From the NCBI GenBank assembly GCA_036525535.1, contig DATDAH010000305.1, forward strand, positions 1-14,761: a DNA stretch of 14,761 nt. The letters run 5' to 3'. Under the pieces are notes generated by a model. That model did no database searches and was not told the DNA's origin. It saw nothing but the letters and a program-made list of their open reading frames with translations. Below, piece after piece: positions 7,174 through 14,359 of this stretch. The stretch is from DATDAH01 sp036525535 (lineage in GTDB: Bacteria; Actinomycetota; Acidimicrobiia; Acidimicrobiales; DATDAH01). Each line of letters begins with the position of its first letter. Position 1 is the stretch's first letter. A program made the position numbers and the translations under genes.

Positions 7174-7452
7174 ATGTTCAACGTCGGCGGGCCCGAGGTG
7201 CTCGTCATCCTCTTGGTGGCGTTGATCGCCCTGGGCCCGACCCAGCTGCCCAAGGCCGCCCGCCAGGTCGGCCAGGTCATGGCCGAGATCCGCAAGGTCT
7301 CGTCGGGCTTCCAGCGTGAGCTCACTGACGCGTTCGACCTGGAGTCGAAGCCGGAGAAGCCGCAGTCGCCCGGCGGTCCCCAGGACGTCGCCCCTCCGAG
7401 CGATGGTCTCCCGGACGCCGGCCCCGCTCCCGGCGACGACGATCCGGCCTGA
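7174..7452 (+). CDS. tatB: Twin-arginine translocase subunit, TatA/TatB family (TatB-like)
   Basis: This is a component of the Tat system, which moves folded proteins with an RR signal across the membrane. It has 92 residues: an N-terminal membrane helix (about 6-20), the hinge LGPTQLPKAA, an amphipathic helix (about 26-50) and an acidic, proline-rich disordered tail (about 56-92). Family membership is clear. The subtype is less so. MFNVGGPE at the start, with Glu8, and an LGP hinge are more TatB-like; TatA usually has FG at the hinge. Many automatic annotations would call it TatA/TatE. I chose the ATG at 7174, which gives the canonical N-terminus, over an upstream in-frame start inside the preceding gene. 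TatC follows after 11 bases. Confidence 0.9.
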   Translation: MFNVGGPEVLVILLVALIALGPTQLPKAARQVGQVMAEIRKVSSGFQRELTDAFDLESKPEKPQSPGGPQDVAPPSDGLPDAGPAPGDDDPA

Positions 7453-7463
7453 GCGCCGACCTG

Positions 7464-8222
7464 GTGAGCACCACAGACGAAGCCCAGGAGCTCACCGGGG
7501 GACACATGTCCCTCATCGAGCACCTCACCGAGCTCCGCAGCCGCCTCATCAAGTGCGTGATCGCCGTGGCCGTGGGCGCGGTGATCGTGTGGATCTTCTA
7601 CGACCCCATCCTCACCTTCCTGAAGGCGCCGCTCGACGAGGCCGACCCCGACGCCCGCCTCATCCTCACCGACCCCCTCCAGGGGCTGGCCACCCGCTTC
7701 AAGGTGTCCGGGTACGGCGGCATCGCCCTGGCCACGCCGGTCCTGCTCTGGCAGCTGTGGAAGTTCATCACCCCCGGGCTGTACCCGAAGGAGCGGCGCT
7801 ACGCCGTGCCGTTCGTGGCCTCGGGCGTGGTCCTGTTCATCATGGGCGCCAGCCTGGCGTACTGGACCCTGCCCCGGGCGCTCGCCTTCCTCATCTCGAT
7901 CGGCGGTCCGGACATCGAGGCGTTCTACACGCCGGACAAGTACATCCAGCTCATCGTCTACATGATGCTGGCGTTCGGCGTGGGCTTCGAGTTCCCGATC
8001 GTCCTGGTCTTCCTCCAGTTGGTCGGCGTGCTCAGCTACAAGCGCCTGATCTCCTGGCGCCGGTACGCCATCATCGGCATCGTCGTGCTGGTCGCCGTGA
8101 TCACGCCCAGCGGTGACCCGATCAGCCTGGCTGCCCTCTCGGTGCCGATGTACCTCTTCTACGAGCTCTCGATCCTGATCGGCTGGCTCATCACCCGTCG
8201 CCGCGTGACCGCCGAGACGTGA
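7464..8222 (+). CDS. tatC: Twin-arginine translocase subunit TatC
   Basis: TatC is the six-helix membrane core that recognises twin-arginine signal peptides together with TatB. The 252-residue product has the family signature MSLIEHLTELRSRL (residues 15-28), FITPGLYPKERRY (101-113), the conserved FGVGFEFPIVL (171-181, with Glu175) and ITPSGDPISL (213-222). Hydrophobic segments at about 31-46, 84-100, 114-136, 161-185, 201-214 and 222-242 give six helices. The GTG at 7464 is used here. An ATG at 7506 would remove 14 poorly conserved residues, starts exactly at the conserved block and has GGGGGA just upstream, so it is a good alternative. The last four bases overlap the helicase start (GTGA), indicating translational coupling. 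Confidence 0.97.
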   Translation: MSTTDEAQELTGGHMSLIEHLTELRSRLIKCVIAVAVGAVIVWIFYDPILTFLKAPLDEADPDARLILTDPLQGLATRFKVSGYGGIALATPVLLWQLWKFITPGLYPKERRYAVPFVASGVVLFIMGASLAYWTLPRALAFLISIGGPDIEAFYTPDKYIQLIVYMMLAFGVGFEFPIVLVFLQLVGVLSYKRLISWRRYAIIGIVVLVAVITPSGDPISLAALSVPMYLFYELSILIGWLITRRRVTAET

Positions 8223-10789
8223 CCGAGGCCTTCACGCTCGACCCGTTCCAGCAACAGGCCGTCGCCGCCATCGACCGGGGCGAGTCGGTTCTGGTCGCCG
8301 CCCCGACGGGCGCCGGCAAGACGGTCGTGGCCGAGCACGCCGTGGAGCGGGTCCTGGCCGAGCCCGACGGGCGTGTCTTCTACACGACGCCGGTGAAGGC
8401 TCTGTCGAACCAGAAGTACGGCGACCTGGTCCGTCGCCACGGCCCCGATCGGATCGGACTGCTGACCGGCGACAACAGCATCAACGGCGATGCCCGGGTC
8501 GTGGTGATGACCACCGAGGTGCTCCGGAACATGATCTACGCCGGGCGGCCACTGGACGACCTGCGCTTCGTGGTGCTCGACGAGGTCCACTACCTGCAGG
8601 ACGCCTACCGGGGCCCGGTCTGGGAGGAGGTCATCATCCACGTGCCGGTCCACGTCCGGCTCGTGTGCCTGTCGGCCACGGTGTCCAACGCCGACGAGCT
8701 GGCGGCGTGGCTGACCGAGGTCCGGGGCCCGACAGCCACGGTCATCGAGCACCACCGACCGGTCGAGCTCGAGCACCTCTACGCCGTCGCCGACGGTGTC
8801 GAGGACACGCTGCGGGTGATCCCGACCCTGGTCGGTGACCGTCCCAATCCGGAAGGCCCCGAATTCGACTCCCAGCGAATCCGGGGCCGAGGCGGACCGG
8901 GAGGGCGACGACGCCACCGCTGGTTCACCCCCGATCGGTCCGACCTCGTCGACCGTCTCGGTGAGGAGGACCTGCTCCCCGCCATCTTCTTCGTCTTCAG
9001 CCGGGCGGGCTGTGACGATGCCGCCCGCCAGGTGGCCCGCTCGGGGCCGGACCTGACCACGGCCGTCGAGCGGGCCCGCATCGACCAGATCGTCGACGAG
9101 CACGTGTCCGAGCTCACCGACCGAGACCTGGCCGCCCTGCAGTTCGGCGTCTGGCGGGACGGCTTGCAGGTGGGCGTCGCCGCCCATCACGCCGGGATGG
9201 TCCCGCCCTTCAAGGAAGCGGTCGAGGCCTGCTTCGTGGAAGGGCTGGTGAAGGTCGTGTTCGCCACCGAGACCCTGGCCCTGGGCATCAACATGCCGGC
9301 CCGGTCGGTGGTCATCTCCAGCCTGAGCAAGTTCACCGGTGAGCGCCACGAGCGGCTCACGCCATCGCAGTACACCCAGCTCACGGGCCGGGCGGGGCGG
9401 CGGGGCATCGACGACCACGGCACCGCCGTCGTGCTCTGGTCGCCCTACGTGGGCTTCAGCGACGTGGCTGCTCTGGCGGCCAGCCGCCGGTTCGAGCTGC
9501 GCTCCGCATTCCGACCCACCTACAACATGGCCGCCAACCTCGTCCGGCGCCACGATCCCGAGACCGCTCACCGCTTGCTGTCGCTGTCGTTCGCCCAGTT
9601 CCAGTCCGACCGGGCCCTGGTCCGGGCCGAGCGGGGCATCGACGGGCGGCGCCGGGAGCTGGAGGAGGTCGACGCCACCGCGACCTGTGACCGGGGCGAC
9701 GTCGACGAGTACCTGACCCTCCTCGACGCCGGTCGGGTGGCGCAGGCCCAGGCACCCCATCGGGTCATCGAGGAAGCGCTGAGCGGCCTCAGTCCGGGCG
9801 ACGTGGTCGACGCCCCGATGAAGGACGGCCACGAGCGGGTCGCCGTCCTGTCGGTGGCCCACCGGGCCCAGGGCCATGTGCGGGTCCGAGCCGTCAGCCG
9901 GACCGGCAAGGTCCTGACCTTCGGCGCGCAGACGGTCACCGCCGCGCCGGTCGTGCTGGGCGCACTCGAGCTGCCCGAGCCCTATCGGCCGAACAACCAG
10001 AAGTTCCGCAACGAGGTCGCCCGCCGCCTCGACCAGACCCGCACCCGTCGGCCCAGCCCCTCGACCCGCGAGGTCGTCGCGCCCGACGACCACCCGGTGG
10101 CGGGATGCCCTGATCTGCGCAAGCACCTGCGCTCGGCCCGCCGGGCCCGCCGGCTGCGTCAGGAGATCGCCGCCCACGAGAAGCGGCTCGGCCAGGAGAC
10201 CGGCTCGTTGGCCCGGGAGTTCGACCGGGTGCTCCAGGTCCTGGACGGCCGCGGGATCCTGGACGGCTGGGCCCTGACCGAGTCCGGGCTCCGGCTCGCC
10301 CGGCTGTACCACGAGTGCGATCTTCTCGTGGCCGAGGCCATCGGTGACGGCCTGCTCGACGGCCTCGACGGACCGGACCTGGTCGCCCTTCTGTCCTGCT
10401 TCACCTACGAGCACCGCAGCCCCGAACCGGCGCCCGCCCCGACCTTTCCCGACGTCGCCCTGCGGGACCGGTGGGAGCAGCTGGCCGACCTGGCCACCGA
10501 CCTGCTCAAGGAGGAGGCCGCGCTGTCCTTGCGCCTCACTCGTGAACCGGATCCCGGTTTCATCCCGCTGGCCTACGAATGGACGAAGGGGGACCAGCTC
10601 GACGAGGTCCTGGGCGACGACGAGCTGTCCGGCGGGGACTTCGTGCGCCAGATCCGCCAGCTGCTGGACCTGTTGCGTCAGATCGCCGAGGTCGCTCCTG
10701 ACCCCACGACCCGGGACACCGCCCGCGCCGCCATCCGCCGGGTCGACCGGGGGGTGGTCGCCGCCTCCTCCGGCGTCAGCGTGACATGA
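8219..10789 (+). CDS. helY: Ski2/HelY-type DEVH-box helicase
   Basis: This ATP-dependent superfamily 2 helicase has 856 residues; the mycobacterial homologue HelY, which also follows tatC, has about 906. Motifs in order are a Q-like FQQQA (10-14), Walker A APTGAGKT (28-35), TTPVKALSNQK (motif Ia, 56-66), DEVH (121-124), SAT (152-154), FVFSRAGCD (258-266), FATETLALGINMPA (348-361) and QLTGRAGRRGID (387-398). The C-terminal DSHCT-type domain covers roughly residues 690-850. This architecture is that of Ski2/Mtr4 RNA helicases, so RNA unwinding or turnover is the likely role, though the bacterial function is not settled. An Arg/Gly-rich stretch (about 219-236) separates the two RecA lobes. It starts with GTG inside the tatC stop and ends with ATGA overlapping the next start. 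Confidence 0.95.
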   Translation: MTEAFTLDPFQQQAVAAIDRGESVLVAAPTGAGKTVVAEHAVERVLAEPDGRVFYTTPVKALSNQKYGDLVRRHGPDRIGLLTGDNSINGDARVVVMTTEVLRNMIYAGRPLDDLRFVVLDEVHYLQDAYRGPVWEEVIIHVPVHVRLVCLSATVSNADELAAWLTEVRGPTATVIEHHRPVELEHLYAVADGVEDTLRVIPTLVGDRPNPEGPEFDSQRIRGRGGPGGRRRHRWFTPDRSDLVDRLGEEDLLPAIFFVFSRAGCDDAARQVARSGPDLTTAVERARIDQIVDEHVSELTDRDLAALQFGVWRDGLQVGVAAHHAGMVPPFKEAVEACFVEGLVKVVFATETLALGINMPARSVVISSLSKFTGERHERLTPSQYTQLTGRAGRRGIDDHGTAVVLWSPYVGFSDVAALAASRRFELRSAFRPTYNMAANLVRRHDPETAHRLLSLSFAQFQSDRALVRAERGIDGRRRELEEVDATATCDRGDVDEYLTLLDAGRVAQAQAPHRVIEEALSGLSPGDVVDAPMKDGHERVAVLSVAHRAQGHVRVRAVSRTGKVLTFGAQTVTAAPVVLGALELPEPYRPNNQKFRNEVARRLDQTRTRRPSPSTREVVAPDDHPVAGCPDLRKHLRSARRARRLRQEIAAHEKRLGQETGSLAREFDRVLQVLDGRGILDGWALTESGLRLARLYHECDLLVAEAIGDGLLDGLDGPDLVALLSCFTYEHRSPEPAPAPTFPDVALRDRWEQLADLATDLLKEEAALSLRLTREPDPGFIPLAYEWTKGDQLDEVLGDDELSGGDFVRQIRQLLDLLRQIAEVAPDPTTRDTARAAIRRVDRGVVAASSGVSVT

Positions 10790-11397
10790 CCGTCGAGAAG
10801 GGCCGGGACTGGGGGAGCGCGGGAGCGCTGCCTGAGGACGGGGTGATCGTGCGCTCCGACGCCGAGGCCCGGGCCGTGGTCACCGCCGCCCGGCGGGCAG
10901 GGGAGGAGGTCCCGCCGCTCGGGCTCCTCGGCGGTGATCTCTGCCGCACCGTCGGAGGGCGAGGCGACGAGGCCCGCCTCCGCTCGAACGTCGCGGCCCG
11001 GCTGAACGTGGACCTGGGCTCGGTCCTGATGGACGGCCGCCTGCACTGGTTCGTCGCCCACCTCGTGACCCGCCGCGGCTGGCTCCGGGGACCCCTCTTC
11101 GGTGCCTTCAACGCCCAGTGGCTCGGGCCCTGGGACGTCGCCCCTCGCGCCCACCCCGGTGACGGCCAGCTGGAGATCGTCGAGGTCACGATGTCCGCCG
11201 GCGACCGGCTGAAGGCCCGCTCGCGGCTCGCCACCGGCACCCAGGTGCCCCATCCCGGCATCCGCATCCGGCGGGCCGACGCTCTCCAGTGGGACGTCCC
11301 CAAGGGCCACGCCGTCTGGCTCGACGGCGAGCGCGTCGGCCCGGCCACGACCCTGTCGATCCGGGTCGAGCCTGACGGGCTGCGCGTCGTCGTCTAG
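10786..11397 (+). CDS. Hypothetical protein resembling the C-terminal domain of YegS/diacylglycerol kinases
   Basis: This 203-residue protein starts at an ATG whose last two bases lie in the helicase stop (ATGA), so it is translationally coupled. The second half (about residues 105-203) has the pattern of the beta-sandwich C-terminal domain of YegS-like lipid kinases: GPLFGAFNAQWLGPWDVAPR, then HPGDGQLEIVEV, an SRLATGTQVPHPGIRIRRA stretch and VWLDGERVG near the end. The N-terminal catalytic domain with its GGDGT motif is absent; residues 1-60 instead contain an Ala/Glu-rich helix. It is therefore probably not a kinase by itself. It could bind lipid or nucleotide, or be a relic domain. The similarity is by eye and moderate. 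Confidence 0.65.
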   Translation: MTVEKGRDWGSAGALPEDGVIVRSDAEARAVVTAARRAGEEVPPLGLLGGDLCRTVGGRGDEARLRSNVAARLNVDLGSVLMDGRLHWFVAHLVTRRGWLRGPLFGAFNAQWLGPWDVAPRAHPGDGQLEIVEVTMSAGDRLKARSRLATGTQVPHPGIRIRRADALQWDVPKGHAVWLDGERVGPATTLSIRVEPDGLRVVV

Positions 11398-11406
11398 ACA
11401 GAGGCG

Positions 11407-12597
11407 ATGGACGTCGACACGGTCAAGGACCGGCTGGCCCAGGAGGTCGAGCGCCGGGCCGACGTGCTGCTGGAGATCTCCCACAGCATCCACGAGCACC
11501 CCGAGCTCTGCTACGAGGAGCACCACGCCCACGACCTGCTGGCCGGGGTCCTCGAAGACGAGGGCTTCGACGTCGAGCGGGGCGCGGCCGGCATGGACAC
11601 TGCGTTCGTGGCCAAGGCCGGCACCGGCGACGGCCCGACCATCGGTGTCTTCTGTGAGTACGACGCGCTGCCGGAGATCGGCCATGCCTGCGGCCACAAC
11701 GTCATCGGCGCCGCCGGTTTGGGCGCCGGCCTGGCCGCGGCAGCCGTGGCCGAGGAGCTCGGCGGCCGGGTCGTCGTCCTCGGCTCACCCGCCGAGGAGG
11801 GGGGTGGGGGCAAGGTCTTCCTGGAAGCGCGGGGGGCCCTCGACGGCCTCGACGCGGCGATGATGATCCACCCCGCCGACGGGGACCTGCAGGCGATGAA
11901 CGTCATCGCCATCCAGCAGGTCCACGTCGAATACCACGGCCAGGCCGCCCACGCCGCCGCCTTCCCGCACAAGGGGCGCAATGCCCTCGACGCCGCCGTG
12001 CTCGGCTACCTGAACGTCGCCGCCCTCCGTCAGCACATACGGCCCACCGAGCGGATCCACGGGGTCTTCACCGACGCCGGGGACAAGCCCAACATCGTCC
12101 CCAAGTACGCGGCGGCCGAGTGGTATGTGCGCTCGCCGACGCTGCGCCTCCTCCAGGGGCTGAAGGAGCGGGTGCTGACCTGCCTGGAAGCAGGGGCCCT
12201 GGCGTCGGGCTGCACCATGGACCACGAGTGGCAGGACCCGGCCTACGCCGACATGATCGACAACCCGGTCCTCATCGACCTCTTCTGCGCCAACGCTGAA
12301 CGCACCGGCCGGAACCTGGCCGATCCCGCCCTCGCCGCCGGTGTGGTGGGGAGCACGGACATGGGCAACGTGAGCTACGTCGTCCCCTCCATCCACCCCA
12401 TGCTCGCCGTCGCCCCGCCCGGCATCTCGATCCACACCCCCGAGTTCACGGCCTTCGCCCGGGGCGAGGAGGGAGACCGGGCCGTGCTCGACGGCGCCCG
12501 GGCCATGGCCATGACGGTGGCCGACCTGTGGCTGGATCCGAGCCGGGTCGAGGCCGCCAGGGCGTCCTTCGACGAGGCCGTCGCCAGCCGGCGCTGA
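11407..12597 (+). CDS. M20-family amidohydrolase / dipeptidase (PM20D2-like)
   Basis: This 396-residue zinc-dependent hydrolase cleaves an amide or dipeptide bond; the exact substrate is not readable from sequence. M20 motifs are the metal-binding EYDALPEIGHACGHN (residues 84-98, His93 and His97, Asp86 nearby) and the catalytic/metal pair in SPAEEGGGGK (Glu130 and Glu131). Further motifs are a dimerisation-domain HGQAAHAAAFPHKGRNALDA and the late GSTDMGNVSYVVPSIHP with the terminal metal ligand HTPEF. The wording of these motifs is closest to the PM20D2/AbgB/amidohydrolase branch rather than to ArgE or DapE. There is no signal peptide, so it acts in the cytoplasm. The ATG at 11407 has GAGG close upstream, nine bases after the preceding stop, suggesting the same operon. 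Confidence 0.92.
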   Translation: MDVDTVKDRLAQEVERRADVLLEISHSIHEHPELCYEEHHAHDLLAGVLEDEGFDVERGAAGMDTAFVAKAGTGDGPTIGVFCEYDALPEIGHACGHNVIGAAGLGAGLAAAAVAEELGGRVVVLGSPAEEGGGGKVFLEARGALDGLDAAMMIHPADGDLQAMNVIAIQQVHVEYHGQAAHAAAFPHKGRNALDAAVLGYLNVAALRQHIRPTERIHGVFTDAGDKPNIVPKYAAAEWYVRSPTLRLLQGLKERVLTCLEAGALASGCTMDHEWQDPAYADMIDNPVLIDLFCANAERTGRNLADPALAAGVVGSTDMGNVSYVVPSIHPMLAVAPPGISIHTPEFTAFARGEEGDRAVLDGARAMAMTVADLWLDPSRVEAARASFDEAVASRR

Positions 12598-12605
12598 CCG
12601 CGTCA

Positions 12606-12637
12606 GGTGACCCGGGGGAGCACGGCGAGCGGTCACC
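12606..12637. repeat. Inverted repeat GGTGACC / GGTCACC between M20 and ThyX-like genes
   Basis: GGTGACC (12606-12612) and GGTCACC (12631-12637) can form a seven-base-pair stem with an 18-base loop in the 77-base gap. It has no T-tract. It could be a weak terminator for the upstream operon or a binding site for the downstream gene. Confidence 0.3.
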
Positions 12638-12658
12638 CGTCCTCGGTCGGTGAGGCCG

Positions 12659-12664
12659 TACGCT
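12659..12664 (+). promoter_or_regulatory. Candidate -10 element (TACGCT) for the double ThyX-like gene
   Basis: TACGCT fits TANNNT and ends ten bases before the ATG at 12675, giving a very short or absent leader. No Shine-Dalgarno sequence is visible. A CGGTCGGTG stretch at 12644-12652 lies six bases upstream of it. Confidence 0.3.
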
Positions 12665-12674
12665 GACTTCCCGA

Positions 12675-14282
12675 ATGAGCGTCTACGTCGCCGAGGAATT
12701 CAGCTCCGATGAGGAGGACATCCTCCGGCGGTACTTCACGAACCTCGACCGACCGGTCTTCGCCCTCGTCAACCTGCCCGAGGTGGTCAAGGGCGCGCTC
12801 TTCGCCCGCTACTCCCGATCGCCCAAGAGCCTGCGCCGCCTGTTCCTCGACGAGTTCGTGGTCGACCTGGACATCACCGGCGACCAGACCGTCGACGCCA
12901 CCATGGGCCTCGAGCGGGCCGAAGAGCTGTACCAGACCGTCTTCTACGACTACGGCGACGACTCGGTGGCCCAGCTCGGCGGGGTGCACCTGGCTTGCGA
13001 GCAGGCCTCGAACATCCTGACCAAGATCCTCGAGTGGGGCCGGCTCATGGCCTACCTCGAGCAGTCCACCCGCTACATCGCCTACGACGCCCGCATCGGC
13101 GGCCGGTTCCGCTACTACCGCGATCCCGACGTTCTCCAGTCGAACCTGGGCACCCGCTACGTCGGCGACATGGACCGGCTGTTCGACACCTACGCCGAGC
13201 TCGTCCCGACGCTGGGGGACTTCTTCCGCGACAACATCCCCAAGGACCCCGCCGACTCCGACTTCATCTACCGCCAGTCGATCCGGGCCAAGGCCTTCGA
13301 CGCCCTGCGAGGGATCCTTCCCGCGGCGTCCCTCTCCAACGTCGGCATCTACGGCACCGGTCAGGGCTACGAGCAACTCCTCCTGCGCATGCGGGCCCAC
13401 CCCCTGCCCGAGGCTCGTTCGTACGCGGGGATGATGCTGACCGAGCTGCGCAAGGTCATCCCCTCCTTCCTGCGCCGGGTCGACGTGCCCGACCGCGGGG
13501 TGGCGTGGAGCAACTACCTGGCCGAGAACCGCATGGCCATGGACGAGATGGCGGCCAAGGTCTTCCCGACCTCGGGCGAGATGGACGCGGAGCCGGCGGT
13601 GACCCTGGTCGACTTCGATCCGGACGCCGAGGTGAAGATGGTGGCGAGCATGCTCTACGCCCACACCGACCGGCCCGAGACCGAGATCGAGGCCCGGGTG
13701 CGGTCCATGTCGACCGACGAACGGCTGGCCGTGGTGCGGGCCTACTGCGGCGAACGGTCCAACCGTCGCCACAAGCCCGGGCGGGCCCTCGAGCGCTCCT
13801 TCTACCGGTTCGACGTCCTCACCGACTACGGCGCGTTCCGGGACCTGCAGCGCCACCGGATGCTGACCATCGAGTGGCAACGCCTGACCCCGCGGCACGG
13901 CTTCACCCGGCCCGAGTCGGTCGATGCCGCCGGCCAGGCCGCCCGCTTCGACGAGGCCATGGAGCGGTCCGAGGCCCTGTTCGACGACCTCGAGCCGGCC
14001 TTTCCCGACCAGGCCTCCTACGCCGTCGCCCTGGCCTACCGGATCCGCTTCGTCATGCAGATCAACGCCCGGGCCGCGATGCACATGCTGGAGTTGCGGA
14101 CCACGCCCCAGGGCCATCCCGCCTACCGGTGGGTGGCCCAGCAGATGCACCAGCGCATCGCCGACGAGGCCGGCCACCACGCCGTGGCCGAGCTCATGCG
14201 CTACGTCGATCACGACCCCGAGCCCGACCTGGAACGACTCGACGCCGAGCGTCGGGCCGAGGCCCGGCGCCTCACCCCCTGA
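12675..14282 (+). CDS. Tandem (two-domain) ThyX-like protein, FAD-dependent thymidylate synthase family
   Basis: ThyX methylates dUMP to dTMP using folate and FAD and is normally about 220-250 residues and tetrameric. This protein has 535 residues, with two ThyX-like halves (about 30-270 and 310-510). In the N half, GDDSVAQLGG (94-103) and EWGRLMAYLEQSTRYIAY (120-137) align with the ThyX signature: the EQS-x-RY part is kept (Ser131) but RHR has become WGR (121-123), and the later NAR is GTG (227-229). In the C half, RHR is intact (393-395) but the Ser eight positions on is Arg403; NARAAMHMLELR (464-475) is conserved. Automatic annotation would name it ThyX. True thymidylate synthase activity is uncertain. 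Start ATG 12675 is the only sensible start. No FAD or folate partner gene adjoins it. Confidence 0.85.
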   Translation: MSVYVAEEFSSDEEDILRRYFTNLDRPVFALVNLPEVVKGALFARYSRSPKSLRRLFLDEFVVDLDITGDQTVDATMGLERAEELYQTVFYDYGDDSVAQLGGVHLACEQASNILTKILEWGRLMAYLEQSTRYIAYDARIGGRFRYYRDPDVLQSNLGTRYVGDMDRLFDTYAELVPTLGDFFRDNIPKDPADSDFIYRQSIRAKAFDALRGILPAASLSNVGIYGTGQGYEQLLLRMRAHPLPEARSYAGMMLTELRKVIPSFLRRVDVPDRGVAWSNYLAENRMAMDEMAAKVFPTSGEMDAEPAVTLVDFDPDAEVKMVASMLYAHTDRPETEIEARVRSMSTDERLAVVRAYCGERSNRRHKPGRALERSFYRFDVLTDYGAFRDLQRHRMLTIEWQRLTPRHGFTRPESVDAAGQAARFDEAMERSEALFDDLEPAFPDQASYAVALAYRIRFVMQINARAAMHMLELRTTPQGHPAYRWVAQQMHQRIADEAGHHAVAELMRYVDHDPEPDLERLDAERRAEARRLTP

Positions 14283-14312
14283 CCCGGGCGCACGAACGCG
14301 CGAACGCGCCTC

Positions 14313-14318
14313 TATGAT
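14313..14318 (+). promoter_or_regulatory. Candidate -10 element (TATGAT) for the acidic-protein gene
   Basis: TATGAT is the nearest match to the consensus -10 hexamer in the intergenic regions of the window. It lies 41 bases before the ATG at 14360, predicting a leader of about 35 bases. No good -35 hexamer is present. The bases upstream hold a direct repeat of CGAACGCG (14293-14300 and 14301-14308) that could bind a regulator. Confidence 0.5.
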
Positions 14319-14349
14319 CCGCCCGCGATCGCCCGGAGGGCGTTCCCAC

Positions 14350-14355
14350 GAGGAG
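14350..14355 (+). promoter_or_regulatory. Strong Shine-Dalgarno sequence for the acidic-protein gene
   Basis: GAGGAG, within a run GAGGAGAGG, sits four bases before the ATG at 14360. It is the clearest ribosome-binding site in the window, where most genes rely on coupling or leaderless starts, and it fixes the start of the last gene. Confidence 0.7.
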
Positions 14356-14359
14356 AGGC

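Noticed and set aside
5940..7523. 527-codon minus-strand open frame across GDPD, zinc-ribbon and Tat genes
   Set aside because: It conflicts with four better-supported genes, runs in a different frame from the GDPD motifs and has a composition typical of shadow frames.
8827..8842. 8-of-9 match to the PafBC promoter motif (TGGTCGGTG) within the helicase gene
   Set aside because: It is produced by common Leu-Val-Gly codons, lies in the middle of coding sequence and has no TANNNT at the right distance.
8159..10414. 751-codon open frame on the minus strand
   Set aside because: It lies entirely opposite the motif-rich helicase gene. Its product is a low-complexity mix of G, D, R, V and L, as expected from antisense reading of GC-rich codons.
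12633..14213. 526-codon open frame on the minus strand
   Set aside because: It is the antisense of the double ThyX-like gene, with no recognisable motif; the plus-strand frame has clear family signatures.
14293..14308. Possible LexA (SOS) box from CGAAC half-sites
   Set aside because: The two CGAACGCG copies are direct repeats; an actinobacterial SOS box needs an inverted CGAAC...GTTCG arrangement.
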